From Streptomyces hyaluromycini (lineage in GTDB: Bacteria > Actinomycetota > Actinomycetes > Streptomycetales > Streptomycetaceae), in contig NZ_BCFL01000019.1 of the NCBI RefSeq assembly GCF_002217755.1, positions 186,001 through 250,000 on the forward strand: a DNA stretch of 64,000 nt. Reading direction: 5' to 3'. The notes under the pieces were generated by a model. The model did not search any database, had not been told where the DNA came from, and saw only the letters and a program-made list of their open reading frames with translations. A program made the position numbers and the translations under genes. Positions 48,121 to 57,288 of this stretch are shown one piece after another (position 1 is the stretch's first letter; each line of letters starts with the position of its first letter).

Positions 48121-48181
48121 CGAGTCAACAGACTCCCTAGATCACTTGGGCCTCGCGCCCACTGTTCCCACTGGGGAATTC

Positions 48182-48967
48182 ATGCGCATTCGTGCCACTG
48201 TGGCCGCCGTCTCCGGCGCCCTGGCCCTCTCCGCGTTCGTCGCCCCGGCCGCACACGCCGCGGGCAGCACGCCGGACGTCACCTTCTCCAACATGAAGAT
48301 CAACAAGGGCAGCAGCATGGTCGTCGGCACGACCAAGGCGTCCTTCTCGGTCACGTACACCGTGACCCACGCGGCGAGCCTGCCCGCGAGCGACTTCGCC
48401 ACCGGCCCGGTCATCTACCGCGGCAGCTCCGTGACGGCGCCGAGCGACCTCTTCGCCAGCGACGAGCCGGGCACCTGCACCGCCGCTTCCTCGACCGTCC
48501 TCAACTGCAAGGCCACCCTCGCCTTCACGGTCGGCGGGGACGCGGACCTGGTCAACTCCGAGGCGGGCTCCTGGTCGGTCGGCGGCGTCGCCGCCGACGC
48601 GGACAGCAACGTGAAGTGGGTCGGCGGCCTGGGCACCACCAAGGTCCTGCGCGCCACGAAGCTGACGGCCAACGCCACCCCCGAGCCGGTCAAGAAGGGC
48701 AAGACCATCACGGTCACCGGCACCCTGACCCGCGCCAACTGGGACACCCACAAGTACGGCGCCTACGGCAGCCAGTCGGTGAAGCTCCAGTTCCGCAAGA
48801 AGAGCTCCACCACCTACACCACCCTGAAGACCATCAAGGCCTCCTCCACGGGCGCCCTGAAGACGACGACCACGGCGTCGGTCGACGGCTACTTCCGCTA
48901 CTCCTTCGCCGGCACCTCGACCAGCCCGGCGGTCAGCGCCACGGGCGACTACGTCGACGTGCAGTAG
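48182..48967 (+). CDS. Secreted protein with C-terminal Ig-like domain, paralogue 2
   Basis: A 261-residue protein. The signal peptide (MRIRATVAAVSGALALSAFV) is nearly identical to that of paralogue 1. The mature part is shorter (DVTFSNMKINKGSSMVVGTT ... GTCTAASSTVLNCKATLAF). The C-terminal domain is closely similar (TPEPVKKGKTITVTGTLTRA, QFRKKSSTTYTTLKTIKASS) and ends in GDYVDVQ. It is a tandem duplication with divergence concentrated in the N-terminal half. ATG 48182 follows GGGGAATTC. Confidence 0.82.
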   Translation: MRIRATVAAVSGALALSAFVAPAAHAAGSTPDVTFSNMKINKGSSMVVGTTKASFSVTYTVTHAASLPASDFATGPVIYRGSSVTAPSDLFASDEPGTCTAASSTVLNCKATLAFTVGGDADLVNSEAGSWSVGGVAADADSNVKWVGGLGTTKVLRATKLTANATPEPVKKGKTITVTGTLTRANWDTHKYGAYGSQSVKLQFRKKSSTTYTTLKTIKASSTGALKTTTTASVDGYFRYSFAGTSTSPAVSATGDYVDVQ

Positions 48968-48970
48968 GTA

Positions 48971-49036
48971 AGCGCCCCGTAGGGGCGCGGGGCTGTATTT
49001 GATTTGCGGCTTCGCCGCGCGGGCGCGATCAACCCC
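48971..49036. repeat. Dispersed intergenic repeat, copy R7
   Basis: AGCGCCCCGTAGGGGCGCGG, GGCTGTATTTGATTTGCGGC, hairpin GCGGCTTCGCCGC, GCGGGCGCGATCAACCCCC. It lies between convergent genes. Confidence 0.85.
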
Positions 49037-49067
49037 CACCGGGCCCGCGCGGTTCCCCACCACCGCA

Positions 49068-51467
49068 TCAATCCGGAAATCTCCGCTCCACCCACTTCCA
49101 AAGAAGCTCCAGCACCGCCGACCCCACCACGGCGATGCCGACGGCAGTCCACGGCATCACCACCCCCACCAGCTTCAACGCGAAGAAGCTCTGCAGTGCG
49201 GGTACGGCGAGCACGAACACGAAGGCCACGCCCATCGCGGCCACCAGGGCCACCCGCCACCACGTGTACGGGCGGGCGATGATCGCCAGCACCCACATCG
49301 AGATCAGGAACAGGGTCAGGGTCGCGGCACTGGTCTCGGCGTCCAGGGACCCCGTTCCCGTGTAGTAGTGGCGGGCGACCAGATACGTCACGAAGGTCGC
49401 GACACCGGCCACCACTCCCCCCGGGATCGAGTACCGCATCACACGGCGGACGAAGTGCGGTCGCGCCCGTTCCTTGTTCGGTGCCAGGGCCAGGAAGAAG
49501 GCCGGGATGCCGATGGTCAGGGTGGAGAGCAGGGTCAGGTGCCTCGGCAGGAAGGGGTACTCGACCTGCCAGCAGACCACGAGGACCGCGAGCAGCACCG
49601 AGTAGACCGTCTTGACCAGGAACAGGGTGGCGACCCGGGTGATGTTGCCGATCACCCGCCGCCCCTCGGCCACGACCGAGGGCAGCGTGGCGAAGCTGTT
49701 GTTGAGCAGGACGATCTGGGCGACCGCCCTCGTCGCCTCCGAGCCCGAGCCCATCGAGACCCCGATGTCGGCGTCCTTCAGGGCGAGTACGTCGTTCACG
49801 CCGTCGCCGGTCATCGCGACCGTGTGCCCGCGCGACTGCAGCGCCCCCACCATCTCCCGCTTCTGCTGCGGGGTGACCCGTCCGAAGACGGTGCCCGAGT
49901 CGAGGGCCTCGGCCATCTCGGCCGGCTCGGCCGGCAGGCGGCGCGCGTCCACCGTCGTACCGGTGAGGCCGAGCTTGGCCGCCACCGCGCCGACCGACAC
50001 CGCGTTGTCGCCGGAGATGACCTTCGCGCGGACCTCCTGGTCGGCGAAGTAGCGGAGGGTGTCGGCGGCGTCCGGGCGGAGCCGCTGCTCCAGGACCACC
50101 AGCGCGGTGGCGCCGGCCCCCTGTGCCACCTTCGGGTCGTCGAGGTCCCGGCTGGCGCGGGCGAGCAGCAGCACCCGCAGCCCCTGCTCGTTGAGGCGTA
50201 CGGTTTCGGCCAGCGCCGGGTCGTCGGCGCCGAGGAGCACGTCCGGCGCCCCCAGCAGCCAGGTGCTCAGCTCCCCGTCGCCCTCGCTGAAGGTCGCCCC
50301 GCTGTACTTGCGGGCGGAGGAGAAGGGCAGCGACTCCACGCACCGCCAGTCCTCGCTGTCCGGGTAGGCGTCGATGATCGCCTGGAGGGAGGCGTTGGGG
50401 CGCGGGTCGGACTCGCCGAGCGAGCCCAGCACCTTGCGTACGTACGTCTCGTCGACCCCGTCCAGCGACCGCAGCTCGGTGACGTCCATGCCGCCCTCGG
50501 TGAGGGTGCCGGTCTTGTCGAGGCAGACGGTGTCGATCCGGGCGAGGCCCTCGATCGCGGGGAGTTCCTGGACCAGGCACTGCTGGCGGCCCAGCCGGAT
50601 CACGCCGATCGCGAAGGCGACGGACGTGAGCAGGACCAGGCCCTCGGGGACCATCGGGACGATGCCGCCGACGGTCCGGGCGACGGCGTCCTTGAGCCCG
50701 TTGTTCTTGACCACGAGCTGGGTGGCGACCAGGCCGATCGCGGCCGGGACCATCATCCAGGTCACGTACTTGAGGATGGTCGAGATACCGGTGCGCAGCT
50801 CGGAGTGGACCAGCGTGAAGCGGGACGCCTCCTCGGCCAGCTGGGCCGCGTAGGCCTCCCGGCCCACCTTGGTCGCGGCGAAGGCGCCGCCGCCTGCCAC
50901 CACGAAGGAGCCCGACATCACCTGGTCGCCGGGGCGTTTGACGACCGGGTCGGCCTCACCGGTGAGCAGCGACTCGTCGATCTCCAGGCCGTCGGCCTCG
51001 GCGCACACCCCGTCCACGACGATCTTGTCGCCGGGGCCTATCTCGATCAGGTCCCCGAGCACGATCCCGTTCGTGCTCACTTCGACGGCGGCCCCGTCCC
51101 GGCGCACCGTCGGCCGCGCCTCGCCGATCACCGCGAGCGAGTCCAGGGTCTTCTTCGCCCGCCACTCCTGCACGATGCCGATGCCCGTGTTGGCGAGGAT
51201 CACGAAGCCGAACAGGCTGTCCTGGATCGGCGCCACGACCAGCATGACCAGCCACAGCACACCGATGATCGCGTTGAACCGGGTGAAGACGTTCGCGCGC
51301 ACGATCTCGCCGAACGAGCGGCTGCTGCGTACCGGTACGTCGTTCACCTGGCCGCGCGCGACCCGCTCCGCGACCTCGGCGGTGGTCAGGCCGGTCGCCC
51401 TGATCGGCGCCGGCAGCGGTACGGGATGCACAGGGTCGAGCTCGGCGCCCGCGTCGGTGTGCTGCAT
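49068..51467 (-). CDS. Cation-translocating P-type ATPase (CtpE-like)
   Basis: A 799-residue pump. The actuator motif is ESLLTGEADP (TGE 169-171), the TM4 motif PMVPEGL (271-277), the phosphorylation site DKTGT (317-321) and the hinge TGDGVNDVLALKDADIGV. There are about ten membrane spans and no N-terminal heavy-metal domain. The PEGL motif and size point to the P2/CtpE-like group, with Ca2+ or another divalent ion as inferred substrate. ATG 51467 has a leaderless TACCGT box. Confidence 0.9.
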   Translation of the reverse strand: MQHTDAGAELDPVHPVPLPAPIRATGLTTAEVAERVARGQVNDVPVRSSRSFGEIVRANVFTRFNAIIGVLWLVMLVVAPIQDSLFGFVILANTGIGIVQEWRAKKTLDSLAVIGEARPTVRRDGAAVEVSTNGIVLGDLIEIGPGDKIVVDGVCAEADGLEIDESLLTGEADPVVKRPGDQVMSGSFVVAGGGAFAATKVGREAYAAQLAEEASRFTLVHSELRTGISTILKYVTWMMVPAAIGLVATQLVVKNNGLKDAVARTVGGIVPMVPEGLVLLTSVAFAIGVIRLGRQQCLVQELPAIEGLARIDTVCLDKTGTLTEGGMDVTELRSLDGVDETYVRKVLGSLGESDPRPNASLQAIIDAYPDSEDWRCVESLPFSSARKYSGATFSEGDGELSTWLLGAPDVLLGADDPALAETVRLNEQGLRVLLLARASRDLDDPKVAQGAGATALVVLEQRLRPDAADTLRYFADQEVRAKVISGDNAVSVGAVAAKLGLTGTTVDARRLPAEPAEMAEALDSGTVFGRVTPQQKREMVGALQSRGHTVAMTGDGVNDVLALKDADIGVSMGSGSEATRAVAQIVLLNNSFATLPSVVAEGRRVIGNITRVATLFLVKTVYSVLLAVLVVCWQVEYPFLPRHLTLLSTLTIGIPAFFLALAPNKERARPHFVRRVMRYSIPGGVVAGVATFVTYLVARHYYTGTGSLDAETSAATLTLFLISMWVLAIIARPYTWWRVALVAAMGVAFVFVLAVPALQSFFALKLVGVVMPWTAVGIAVVGSAVLELLWKWVERRFPD

Positions 51468-51474
51468 GCCTTCG

Positions 51475-51480
51475 ACGGTA
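51475..51480 (-). promoter_or_regulatory. Leaderless -10 box (TACCGT)
   Basis: On the minus strand TACCGT ends 7 nt before ATG 51467. Confidence 0.45.
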
Positions 51481-51710
51481 CGTGCGGATTTGCGCGTTCA
51501 CCTGCCGAGTGCCCGGAAGATCCGACCGTGGGAGGAGCGAAGTCGTGCGCAGGTTGTAGACGCCGACACCCTTTGCCCACCCACCCACCCGACTCGGTCA
51601 CCTGAAAAGCGGGCCACACTCCGCAGCCCGCCCGGCGTCTGACGGTGAGGTCCGCCCCTGGGGACCGCCGACGGGCCGGTGGGAGCGCAGGCCGCGGCGT
51701 CCGCAATCCT

Positions 51711-51940
51711 CTCCAGCCCGTCCGCCGCCTGAGGGCGTGGGTCGGTCTGCAACTTCCTCTAGCCCGTCTGTCGTCTGAGGGCGTGGGTCGGTCTGCAACT
51801 TCCTCTAGCCCGTCTGTCGTCTGAGGGCGTGGGTCGGTCTGCAACTTCCTTCAGTCCGTCTGTCGTCTGAGGGCGTGGGTCGGTCTGCAACCCCCTTCAG
51901 CCTGTCCGGCGTTTGAGGGCGAGGCCGTTCGGGGCGATGC
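51711..51940. repeat. 46-bp tandem array, five units
   Basis: The motif CTGAGGGCGTGGGTCGGTC recurs with its GAGG at 51731, 51777, 51823, 51869 and, as TTGAGGGCGAGG, 51915: an exact 46-bp period. Units 2 and 3 are almost identical and the outer ones decayed. The last unit (CCTGTCCGGCGTTTGAGGGC) looks like a common Streptomyces intergenic motif from which the array probably grew. The 522-bp gap 51468-51989 has no gene. Confidence 0.92.
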
Positions 51941-51989
51941 GGTGGTGGGGCAGGGAGGGGTGCGGTCTGGTCGGGCTCGGGGTGATTTC

Positions 51990-52244
51990 CTACTCGGTCG
52001 TCGCGCGAAGCGCCTTGATCGCTGCGTCCCGCCGCTTCACGTAGTACACGCCGATCAGGCCGAGGCCGCCGCCGGCCAGGCAGGTCCAGATCCACCAGGT
52101 GTGGCCGTGGTCGGAGTACCAGCCGTAGAAGGGGAGCTGGGCCAGGAAGAGGACGAACCAGATGATCGTGCCGCCGATGATCGTCGGGACGACAGGGCCC
52201 TCAAGGGGCTCCGGTGCCTCGTGCTGGGGGGTCCACTTCGCCAT
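51990..52244 (-). CDS. DUF2530 membrane protein
   Basis: An 84-residue protein with two membrane spans (TIIGGTIIWFVLFLAQLPFY and WWIWTCLAGGGLGLIGVYYV) and a basic tail (KRRDAAIKALRA). It matches actinobacterial DUF2530; function unknown. The start at ATG 52244 is supported by a leaderless TAAGCT. It is divergent from the purine permease. Confidence 0.88.
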   Translation of the reverse strand: MAKWTPQHEAPEPLEGPVVPTIIGGTIIWFVLFLAQLPFYGWYSDHGHTWWIWTCLAGGGLGLIGVYYVKRRDAAIKALRATTE

Positions 52245-52251
52245 GGCGCTT

Positions 52252-52257
52252 AGCTTA
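52252..52257 (-). promoter_or_regulatory. Leaderless -10 box (TAAGCT)
   Basis: On the minus strand TAAGCT ends 7 nt before ATG 52244. Confidence 0.5.
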
Positions 52258-52356
52258 CGCACCTGCCGGGTCTACGCGCGGAGATAGCGATCTGGACATC
52301 ATACGTTCATACTGAAACCGTTTGTGTTTGACCACTTCTGATCGTAGGAACCTCCA

Positions 52357-53808
52357 ATGTCAAGCCCGGCTTCCACTCAGGCCCCCGCCCCCGAACAGCC
52401 GGGTGCGACCCCCGCGTACGGCGCGCTGGATCGTTACTTCAAGATCTCCGAGCGGGGCAGCACCCTCGCCCGCGAGGTACGCGGCGGCTTCGCCACGTTC
52501 TTCGCGATGGCGTACATCATCGTGCTGAACCCGATCATTCTCGGCAGCGCGAAGGACATGTACGGCCACCAGCTCGACCATGGTCAGCTGGTCACCGCCA
52601 CGGTCATCACCGCGGCCTTCACGACGCTGCTGATGGGCGTCATCGGCAACGTCCCGATCGCGCTCGCCGCCGGCCTCGGCGTGAACTCCGTCGTCGCGCT
52701 CCAGCTGGCCCCCCGGATGTCCTGGCCGGACGCCATGGGCATGGTGGTGCTGGCCGGCATCGTCGTGATGCTGCTGGTCGCCAGCGGTCTGCGCGAGCGC
52801 GTGATGAACGCCGTGCCCTACAGCCTGCGCAAGGCGATCTCGATCGGTATCGGCCTGTTCATCATGCTGATCGGTCTGGTGGACTCCGGCTTCGTCACCC
52901 GTATCCCGGACGTCGCCCAGACCACCGTCCCGCTCCAGCTCGGCGCCGACGGTCACCTCAACGGCTGGCCGGTCCTGGTCTTCGTGCTCGGCGTGCTGCT
53001 CACCCTCGCGCTGATCGTCCGCAAGGTCTCCGGCGCGATCCTGATCTCGATCGTCGCGATGACCGTGCTGGCGCTGGTCATCAACGCCGTCGCGCATGTG
53101 ACGACCTGGGGCCTGACCGTCCCGAAGTGGCCCGGCAACCCGGCCGCCACCCCGGACTTCGGTCTGCTCGGCAAGGTCAGCCTCTTCGGCGGCTTCGGCA
53201 AGGTCGGCCTGCTGACCGGCATCCTCTTCGTCTTCACGGTCCTGCTGTCCTGCTTCTTCGACGCCATGGGCACGATCATGGGCGTCAGCGACGAGGCCAA
53301 GCTGACCGACGCCCAGGGCTACATGCCGGGCATCAACAAGGTGCTCTTCATCGACGGTGTCGCGGTCGCGGTCGGCGGTGCCAGCTCGTCCTCCGCCACC
53401 ACCTGCTTCGTCGAGTCGACGGCCGGCGTCGGCGAGGGCGCCCGCACCGGCTTCGCCAACGTCGTCACCGGCGGGCTGTTCGCCGTGGCGCTGTTCCTGA
53501 CCCCCGTCGCCACGATGGTCCCCTCCCAGGCGGCCACCCCGGCGCTGTTCGCGGTCGGCTTCCTGATCCTGGCCGGGTCGATCAAGGAGATCGACTGGGC
53601 CGACCACACCCTCGCGATCCCGGCCTTCGTGACCATGGTGATGATGCCGTTCACCTACTCGATCACCAACGGCATCGGCATGGGCTTCATCACCTTCGTG
53701 CTGATGCGCCTGGCCGTCGGCCGGGCCAGGGAGATCCCGGCCGCGATGTACGTGGTCTCGGCGGTGTTCGCCTTCTACTACCTGATGCCGGCCCTCGGCC
53801 TCACGTGA
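52357..53808 (+). CDS. NCS2-family purine permease (AzgA/PbuG-like)
   Basis: A 483-residue transporter with 13-14 membrane spans. Motifs of the hypoxanthine/guanine/adenine branch are REVRGGFATFFAMAYIIVLN, GNVPIALAAGLGVNSVVALQ, SCFFDAMGTIMGVSDEAKLT, VGGASSSSATTCFVESTAGV and PFTYSITNGIGMGFITFVLM. It imports nucleobases with protons. ATG 52357 follows AGGAACCTCC. It is divergent from DUF2530. Confidence 0.93.
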   Translation: MSSPASTQAPAPEQPGATPAYGALDRYFKISERGSTLAREVRGGFATFFAMAYIIVLNPIILGSAKDMYGHQLDHGQLVTATVITAAFTTLLMGVIGNVPIALAAGLGVNSVVALQLAPRMSWPDAMGMVVLAGIVVMLLVASGLRERVMNAVPYSLRKAISIGIGLFIMLIGLVDSGFVTRIPDVAQTTVPLQLGADGHLNGWPVLVFVLGVLLTLALIVRKVSGAILISIVAMTVLALVINAVAHVTTWGLTVPKWPGNPAATPDFGLLGKVSLFGGFGKVGLLTGILFVFTVLLSCFFDAMGTIMGVSDEAKLTDAQGYMPGINKVLFIDGVAVAVGGASSSSATTCFVESTAGVGEGARTGFANVVTGGLFAVALFLTPVATMVPSQAATPALFAVGFLILAGSIKEIDWADHTLAIPAFVTMVMMPFTYSITNGIGMGFITFVLMRLAVGRAREIPAAMYVVSAVFAFYYLMPALGLT

Positions 53809-53815
53809 CCCGCGC

Positions 53816-53849
53816 GGGGCGCGCCGGTCGCGTGAGGCCGGCGGGCCCC
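53816..53849. terminator. Terminator between the purine permease and the Tat protein gene
   Basis: Left arm GGGGCGCGCCGG and right arm CCGGCGGGCCCC pair at 11 of 12 positions around an 10-nt loop, between convergent genes. Confidence 0.65.
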
Positions 53850-53851
53850 GT

Positions 53852-54910
53852 TCAGGAGACGAAGTCGCTCTTGTAGAAGACGCTCGCGTCCAGGGTGTCC
53901 GGATCGGTGGTCGTGGTCTTCGAGGAGAAGCCGAAGGCCAGCCTCGGCGCCCCGGAGACCAGCCAGATCGCCGTGCCCTGGGGCTCACGCCCCGGCAGGG
54001 AGGCTCCGGCGGTCGTCTGGAACTTGTCGTAGTACGAGCCGCCCGTGTCGTTCAGGTCGAGCGTGACCAGGTAGGAGGGTCCGCCGGGGCCCCCGTACAG
54101 GAGATAGGCGTACTGGCCGCACAGGGTGATTCCCTGGAACAGGTCGTCGTCGGTGAGGCCGAGCTCGTCGTTGTTGGGGATGGCCCGTTCCACGAGCCGG
54201 TAGCCGTCGCTGAGGCGCCCGGCGACGGCGTCCGCCATGTCGAAGACGGCCAGGCGCCACACCCGGGCCGCGGAGTCGCTGGTCGCGTAGCGGATCAGCA
54301 GCCGGTTGGTGTAGGGGTCGATCGCGGGCCGGGGCAGCTTGACGAAGCTGGAGATGGTCGGGGTGCGGTCGTAGATCGTGATGCTGGGGTTGAAGTACTC
54401 GAGGGTCAGCCCGTCCGTGAACCGGAAGCGGGACAGCTTCTCGCCGGCTCCGTTGTCGTCGGAGTCGCTGCCCTCGATCCACAGGTACGGCGTCGAGCCC
54501 GAACCCGTCGGCTCGACGCCCATCGAGGAGCCGTGGCCGAACCCCTGGATGGCCATCGTGCCGAGGACGTTGCCCGAGAGGTCGGTCTGGGAGATCCACA
54601 GGTCGCCGTTGTGCCCGGCGCTGTCGCCGATGCGGTGCTGGGCGAAGTAGATACGGCCGTTGACGTTGTCGTACGCGAAGGACTGCATGGCCCAGTACGG
54701 CTGGTGGAGGGTGGCGCGCCAGACCGGGTTGCCGCCGTCGCCGGACAGGACGAAGTGCTTCGAGGCCGCTACGGAGGCCTGGGCGGTGCCCGCCGCCACC
54801 AGCGGGGCCGCCGTACCGACCGTGGCCGCGCCGACGAGCCCGGCGCCGGTGCGCAGCAACTGACGTCTGCTCGGGTTCCGCTGCTGCCTGACGGACGTTC
54901 CGTCGTTCAT
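53852..54910 (-). CDS. Tat-exported beta-propeller protein (teichoic acid biosynthesis protein C-like)
   Basis: A 352-residue protein. The twin-arginine signal is NPSRRQLLRTGAGLVGAATV, followed by a hydrophobic stretch to GTAQA. The mature part has propeller-like repeats (MQSFAYDNVNGRIYFAQHR, GDLWISQTDLSGNVLGTMAI, GHGSSMGVEPTGSGSTPYLW, IDPYTNRLLIRYATSDSAAR). This resembles Streptomyces proteins labelled teichoic acid biosynthesis protein C and the phage receptor-binding P68-type fold. It probably binds cell-surface glycans; no enzyme motif is seen. Confidence 0.78.
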   Translation of the reverse strand: MNDGTSVRQQRNPSRRQLLRTGAGLVGAATVGTAAPLVAAGTAQASVAASKHFVLSGDGGNPVWRATLHQPYWAMQSFAYDNVNGRIYFAQHRIGDSAGHNGDLWISQTDLSGNVLGTMAIQGFGHGSSMGVEPTGSGSTPYLWIEGSDSDDNGAGEKLSRFRFTDGLTLEYFNPSITIYDRTPTISSFVKLPRPAIDPYTNRLLIRYATSDSAARVWRLAVFDMADAVAGRLSDGYRLVERAIPNNDELGLTDDDLFQGITLCGQYAYLLYGGPGGPSYLVTLDLNDTGGSYYDKFQTTAGASLPGREPQGTAIWLVSGAPRLAFGFSSKTTTTDPDTLDASVFYKSDFVS

Positions 54911-55021
54911 GGGTGGTAACCCCCCTGTTGTTGCCGGGCGGGCGCCCGGCGCGAGGGGTTAACGCTAGACGAACGGGAGTTGACATCGCATCTGTGTTCG
55001 TCGAAAACCTGTCGGGGTCTG

Positions 55022-55204
55022 TCAGGTGACCCCGTAGAACCTCTCCGTCTCCTCGACGGCGGCCGAGAACCGCTCGTCGAAGTCGTCCCGGACGAGCGTC
55101 CGGATCACGTAGTCCTGGACGCTCATCCCCCTTTTCGCCGCATGGCACCGGAGCCGGTCGAGCAGCTCCTTGTCTATCCGCAGGCTGAGCACACTGGTCC
55201 CCAT
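55022..55204 (-). CDS. Ribbon-helix-helix (CopG/Arc-type) small protein
   Basis: A 60-residue protein. SVLSLRIDKELLDRLRCHAA is the ribbon and first helix, and GMSVQDYVIRTLVRDDF the second helix of a ribbon-helix-helix DNA-binding fold. The tail ERFSAAVEETERFYGV resembles an antitoxin arm, but no toxin gene lies beside it. ATG 55204 is preferred over the start at 55261, whose extension is Arg-rich. Confidence 0.75.
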   Translation of the reverse strand: MGTSVLSLRIDKELLDRLRCHAAKRGMSVQDYVIRTLVRDDFDERFSAAVEETERFYGVT

Positions 55205-55350
55205 GGATACGAGGGCGCCACATCCGCGCGCCCGATGCGTCACTTTCCGGATTCGGCTCACTCGTAAGGGTGACGCGATGATTTCTGGGGGATGCCCCCG
55301 GACCCCCGGGTTCAGTGGCCGAGGTCACGGGCGTATCGGCGCGTCCGATT

Positions 55351-55383
55351 GTCCTTAGGAAGAGTAATGAGTTACTCTAAGGA
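55351..55383. promoter_or_regulatory. MarR operator and promoter
   Basis: AGAGTAA (55361-55367) - TGAG - TTACTCT (55372-55378) is a perfect inverted repeat, flanked by TCCTTAGGA and AAGGA. The downstream arm contains TACTCT, 7 nt before ATG 55386, so a bound MarR dimer would cover the -10 region. Confidence 0.65.
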
Positions 55384-55385
55384 AC

Positions 55386-55823
55386 ATGCCGGACCTTACC
55401 CATGGCGACGACGCGGCCGCCGTGAACTCCCTCCGCTCCGCCGTGATGCGACTCTCGCGACGGCTGAAGCACCAGCGGGTCGACGAGTCACTGAGCCCCA
55501 CCGAGATGTCGGTGCTGGGCACCCTCTCCAACTGCGGCCAGGCCACCCCCGGTGAGCTGGCCCGCAAGGAGCACGTCCAGCCGCCCTCGATGACCCGCAT
55601 CGTGGCGCTGCTGGAGGCCAAGGGGCTGGTCCGGCTGGAGCCGCATCCGGAGGACCGGCGCCAGAAGGTCGTCACCAGAACCGAACAGGCCGAGGCGATG
55701 CTTGAGGAGAGCCGTCGCAAGCGCAACGCGTTCCTGGCCGGCCTGGTCGACGGCCTCGACGAGGACGAGTGGGCGAAGCTCCGCGCCGCCGCCCCCGTGC
55801 TGGAGAAGCTCGCGCATCTGTAA
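55386..55823 (+). CDS. MarR-family transcriptional regulator
   Basis: A 145-residue protein with the MarR winged helix: SLSPTEMSVLGTLSNCGQAT, PGELARKEHVQPPSMTRIVA, LLEAKGLVRLEPHPEDRRQK. The D-R-R wing tip is intact. N- and C-terminal helices form the dimer domain. It is followed 30 bp later by an MFS exporter, so it is a likely repressor of that operon through the palindrome at its start. Confidence 0.92.
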   Translation: MPDLTHGDDAAAVNSLRSAVMRLSRRLKHQRVDESLSPTEMSVLGTLSNCGQATPGELARKEHVQPPSMTRIVALLEAKGLVRLEPHPEDRRQKVVTRTEQAEAMLEESRRKRNAFLAGLVDGLDEDEWAKLRAAAPVLEKLAHL

Positions 55824-55853
55824 GTCCCCGAGAGAAGGAGGAGGCGAATCCGT

Positions 55854-57212
55854 TTGAGTACGGGACCCGGAACACCTTCCGCCCCCGCACCGACCGCCCC
55901 TACTACCCCCGCAGCCCGCAGGTCCTCGATGTTCAGCTCGCTGAAGGTCAGGAACTACCGGCTGTTCTTCGCCGGCCAGGTCGTCTCGAACATAGGCACC
56001 TGGATGCAGCGCATCGCGCAGGACTGGCTGGTCCTCAGCCTCACCGGCTCGGCGACCGCCGTCGGCGTCACCACCGCCCTCCAGTTCCTGCCGATGCTGC
56101 TCTTCGGCCTCTACGGCGGGGTCCTGGTGGACCGTCTGAACAAGCGGCGGGCCCTCCTCGTCACCCAGACCTCCATGGCCCTCACCGGCATCGCGCTCGC
56201 GCTGCTGACCCTCTCCGGCCATGTCCAGGTCTGGCACGTCTACCTCGCCGCGTTCGTCGTCGGCCTCGCCACGGTCGTCGACAACCCGGCCCGCCAGTCC
56301 TTCGTCTCCGAGATGGTCGGCCCGGACCAGCTGCAGAACGCGGTCAGCCTGAACTCCGCGAACTTCCAGTCCGCCCGCCTGGTCGGCCCGGCCGTCGCCG
56401 GTCTCATGATCACCGGCGTGGGCACCGGCTGGGCGTTCCTCTTCAACGGCCTGTCCTTCGTCGCCCCCCTCGCCGGCCTGCTGCTGATGCGGGCGCGCGA
56501 CCTGCACGTCGTGGAGCGCGCACCGAGAGGAAAGGGCCAGTTGCGGGAGGGCCTGCGCTATGTCGCCGGGCGACCGGACCTGACCTGGACCATCATCCTG
56601 ATCGGGTTCATCGGCACCTTCGGCTTCAACTTCCCCGTCTACCTCTCCGCCTTCGCGGACGACGTCTTCCACGCGGGCGCCGGCTCCTACAGCCTCTTCA
56701 ACACCCTGATGGCCGTCGGCTCCCTGGCCGGCGCCCTGCTCGCGGCCAGACGCGGCACGGCCAAGCTGCGCGTGATGCTCGCGGCGGCGGTGGCCTTCGG
56801 CGGCCTGGAGCTGGTGGCCGCGACCGCCCCCTCCCTCTGGCTGTTCTCCCTGCTCATGGTCCCGATCGGCATGTTCGGCATGACGGTCAACGTCACCGCC
56901 AACACCACCGTCCAGATGGGCACCGACCCGGCCATGCGCGGGCGGGTGATGGCCCTCTACATGATGGTGTTCATGGGCGGCTCGCCCATCGGCGCGCCCA
57001 TCGCCGGCTGGATCACGGACGCGTACGGCGTCCGGGCGGGCCTGGCCGTGGGCGGTACCGTCGCGGCCGCGGCCGCCGTGGTGATCGGCCTGGTCCTGGC
57101 CCGGGTGGGCAACCTCCGCCTGTCGGTCGGCTGGCACGGCGGCCACCCGCGGGTGCGGTTCGAGCCGAGAGAGCCGGCGGAGCAGCAGGAACAGCTGGCA
57201 CCGGCGGCGTGA
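55854..57212 (+). CDS. MFS transporter (MarR-controlled exporter)
   Basis: A 452-residue protein of the enterobactin-exporter-like MFS group (MFS_3). It shows SLKVRNYRLFFAGQVVSNIG, TWMQRIAQDWLVLSLTGS, GLYGGVLVDRLNKRRALLVT (motif A) and VDNPARQSFVSEMVGPDQLQ. There are twelve spans. The start is TTG 55854 with AAGGAGGAGG upstream. It is probably cotranscribed with the MarR gene and exports a toxic small molecule; the substrate is unknown. Confidence 0.9.
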   Translation: MSTGPGTPSAPAPTAPTTPAARRSSMFSSLKVRNYRLFFAGQVVSNIGTWMQRIAQDWLVLSLTGSATAVGVTTALQFLPMLLFGLYGGVLVDRLNKRRALLVTQTSMALTGIALALLTLSGHVQVWHVYLAAFVVGLATVVDNPARQSFVSEMVGPDQLQNAVSLNSANFQSARLVGPAVAGLMITGVGTGWAFLFNGLSFVAPLAGLLLMRARDLHVVERAPRGKGQLREGLRYVAGRPDLTWTIILIGFIGTFGFNFPVYLSAFADDVFHAGAGSYSLFNTLMAVGSLAGALLAARRGTAKLRVMLAAAVAFGGLELVAATAPSLWLFSLLMVPIGMFGMTVNVTANTTVQMGTDPAMRGRVMALYMMVFMGGSPIGAPIAGWITDAYGVRAGLAVGGTVAAAAAVVIGLVLARVGNLRLSVGWHGGHPRVRFEPREPAEQQEQLAPAA

Positions 57213-57226
57213 GGGCCGCCTGAGGC

Positions 57227-57288
57227 ACCTGCCGCCTGAGACGCATACGGCAGGTAGTGGCCCGGAGGCGGACTACAGCCTCCGGGCC
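57227..57288. terminator. Double hairpin terminator after the MFS gene
   Basis: ACCTGCCG (57227-57234) pairs with CGGCAGGT (57248-57255). Then GGCCCGGAGGC (57259-57269) pairs perfectly with GCCTCCGGGCC (57278-57288). The second stem overlaps the last codons of the convergent GNAT gene. Confidence 0.75.
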
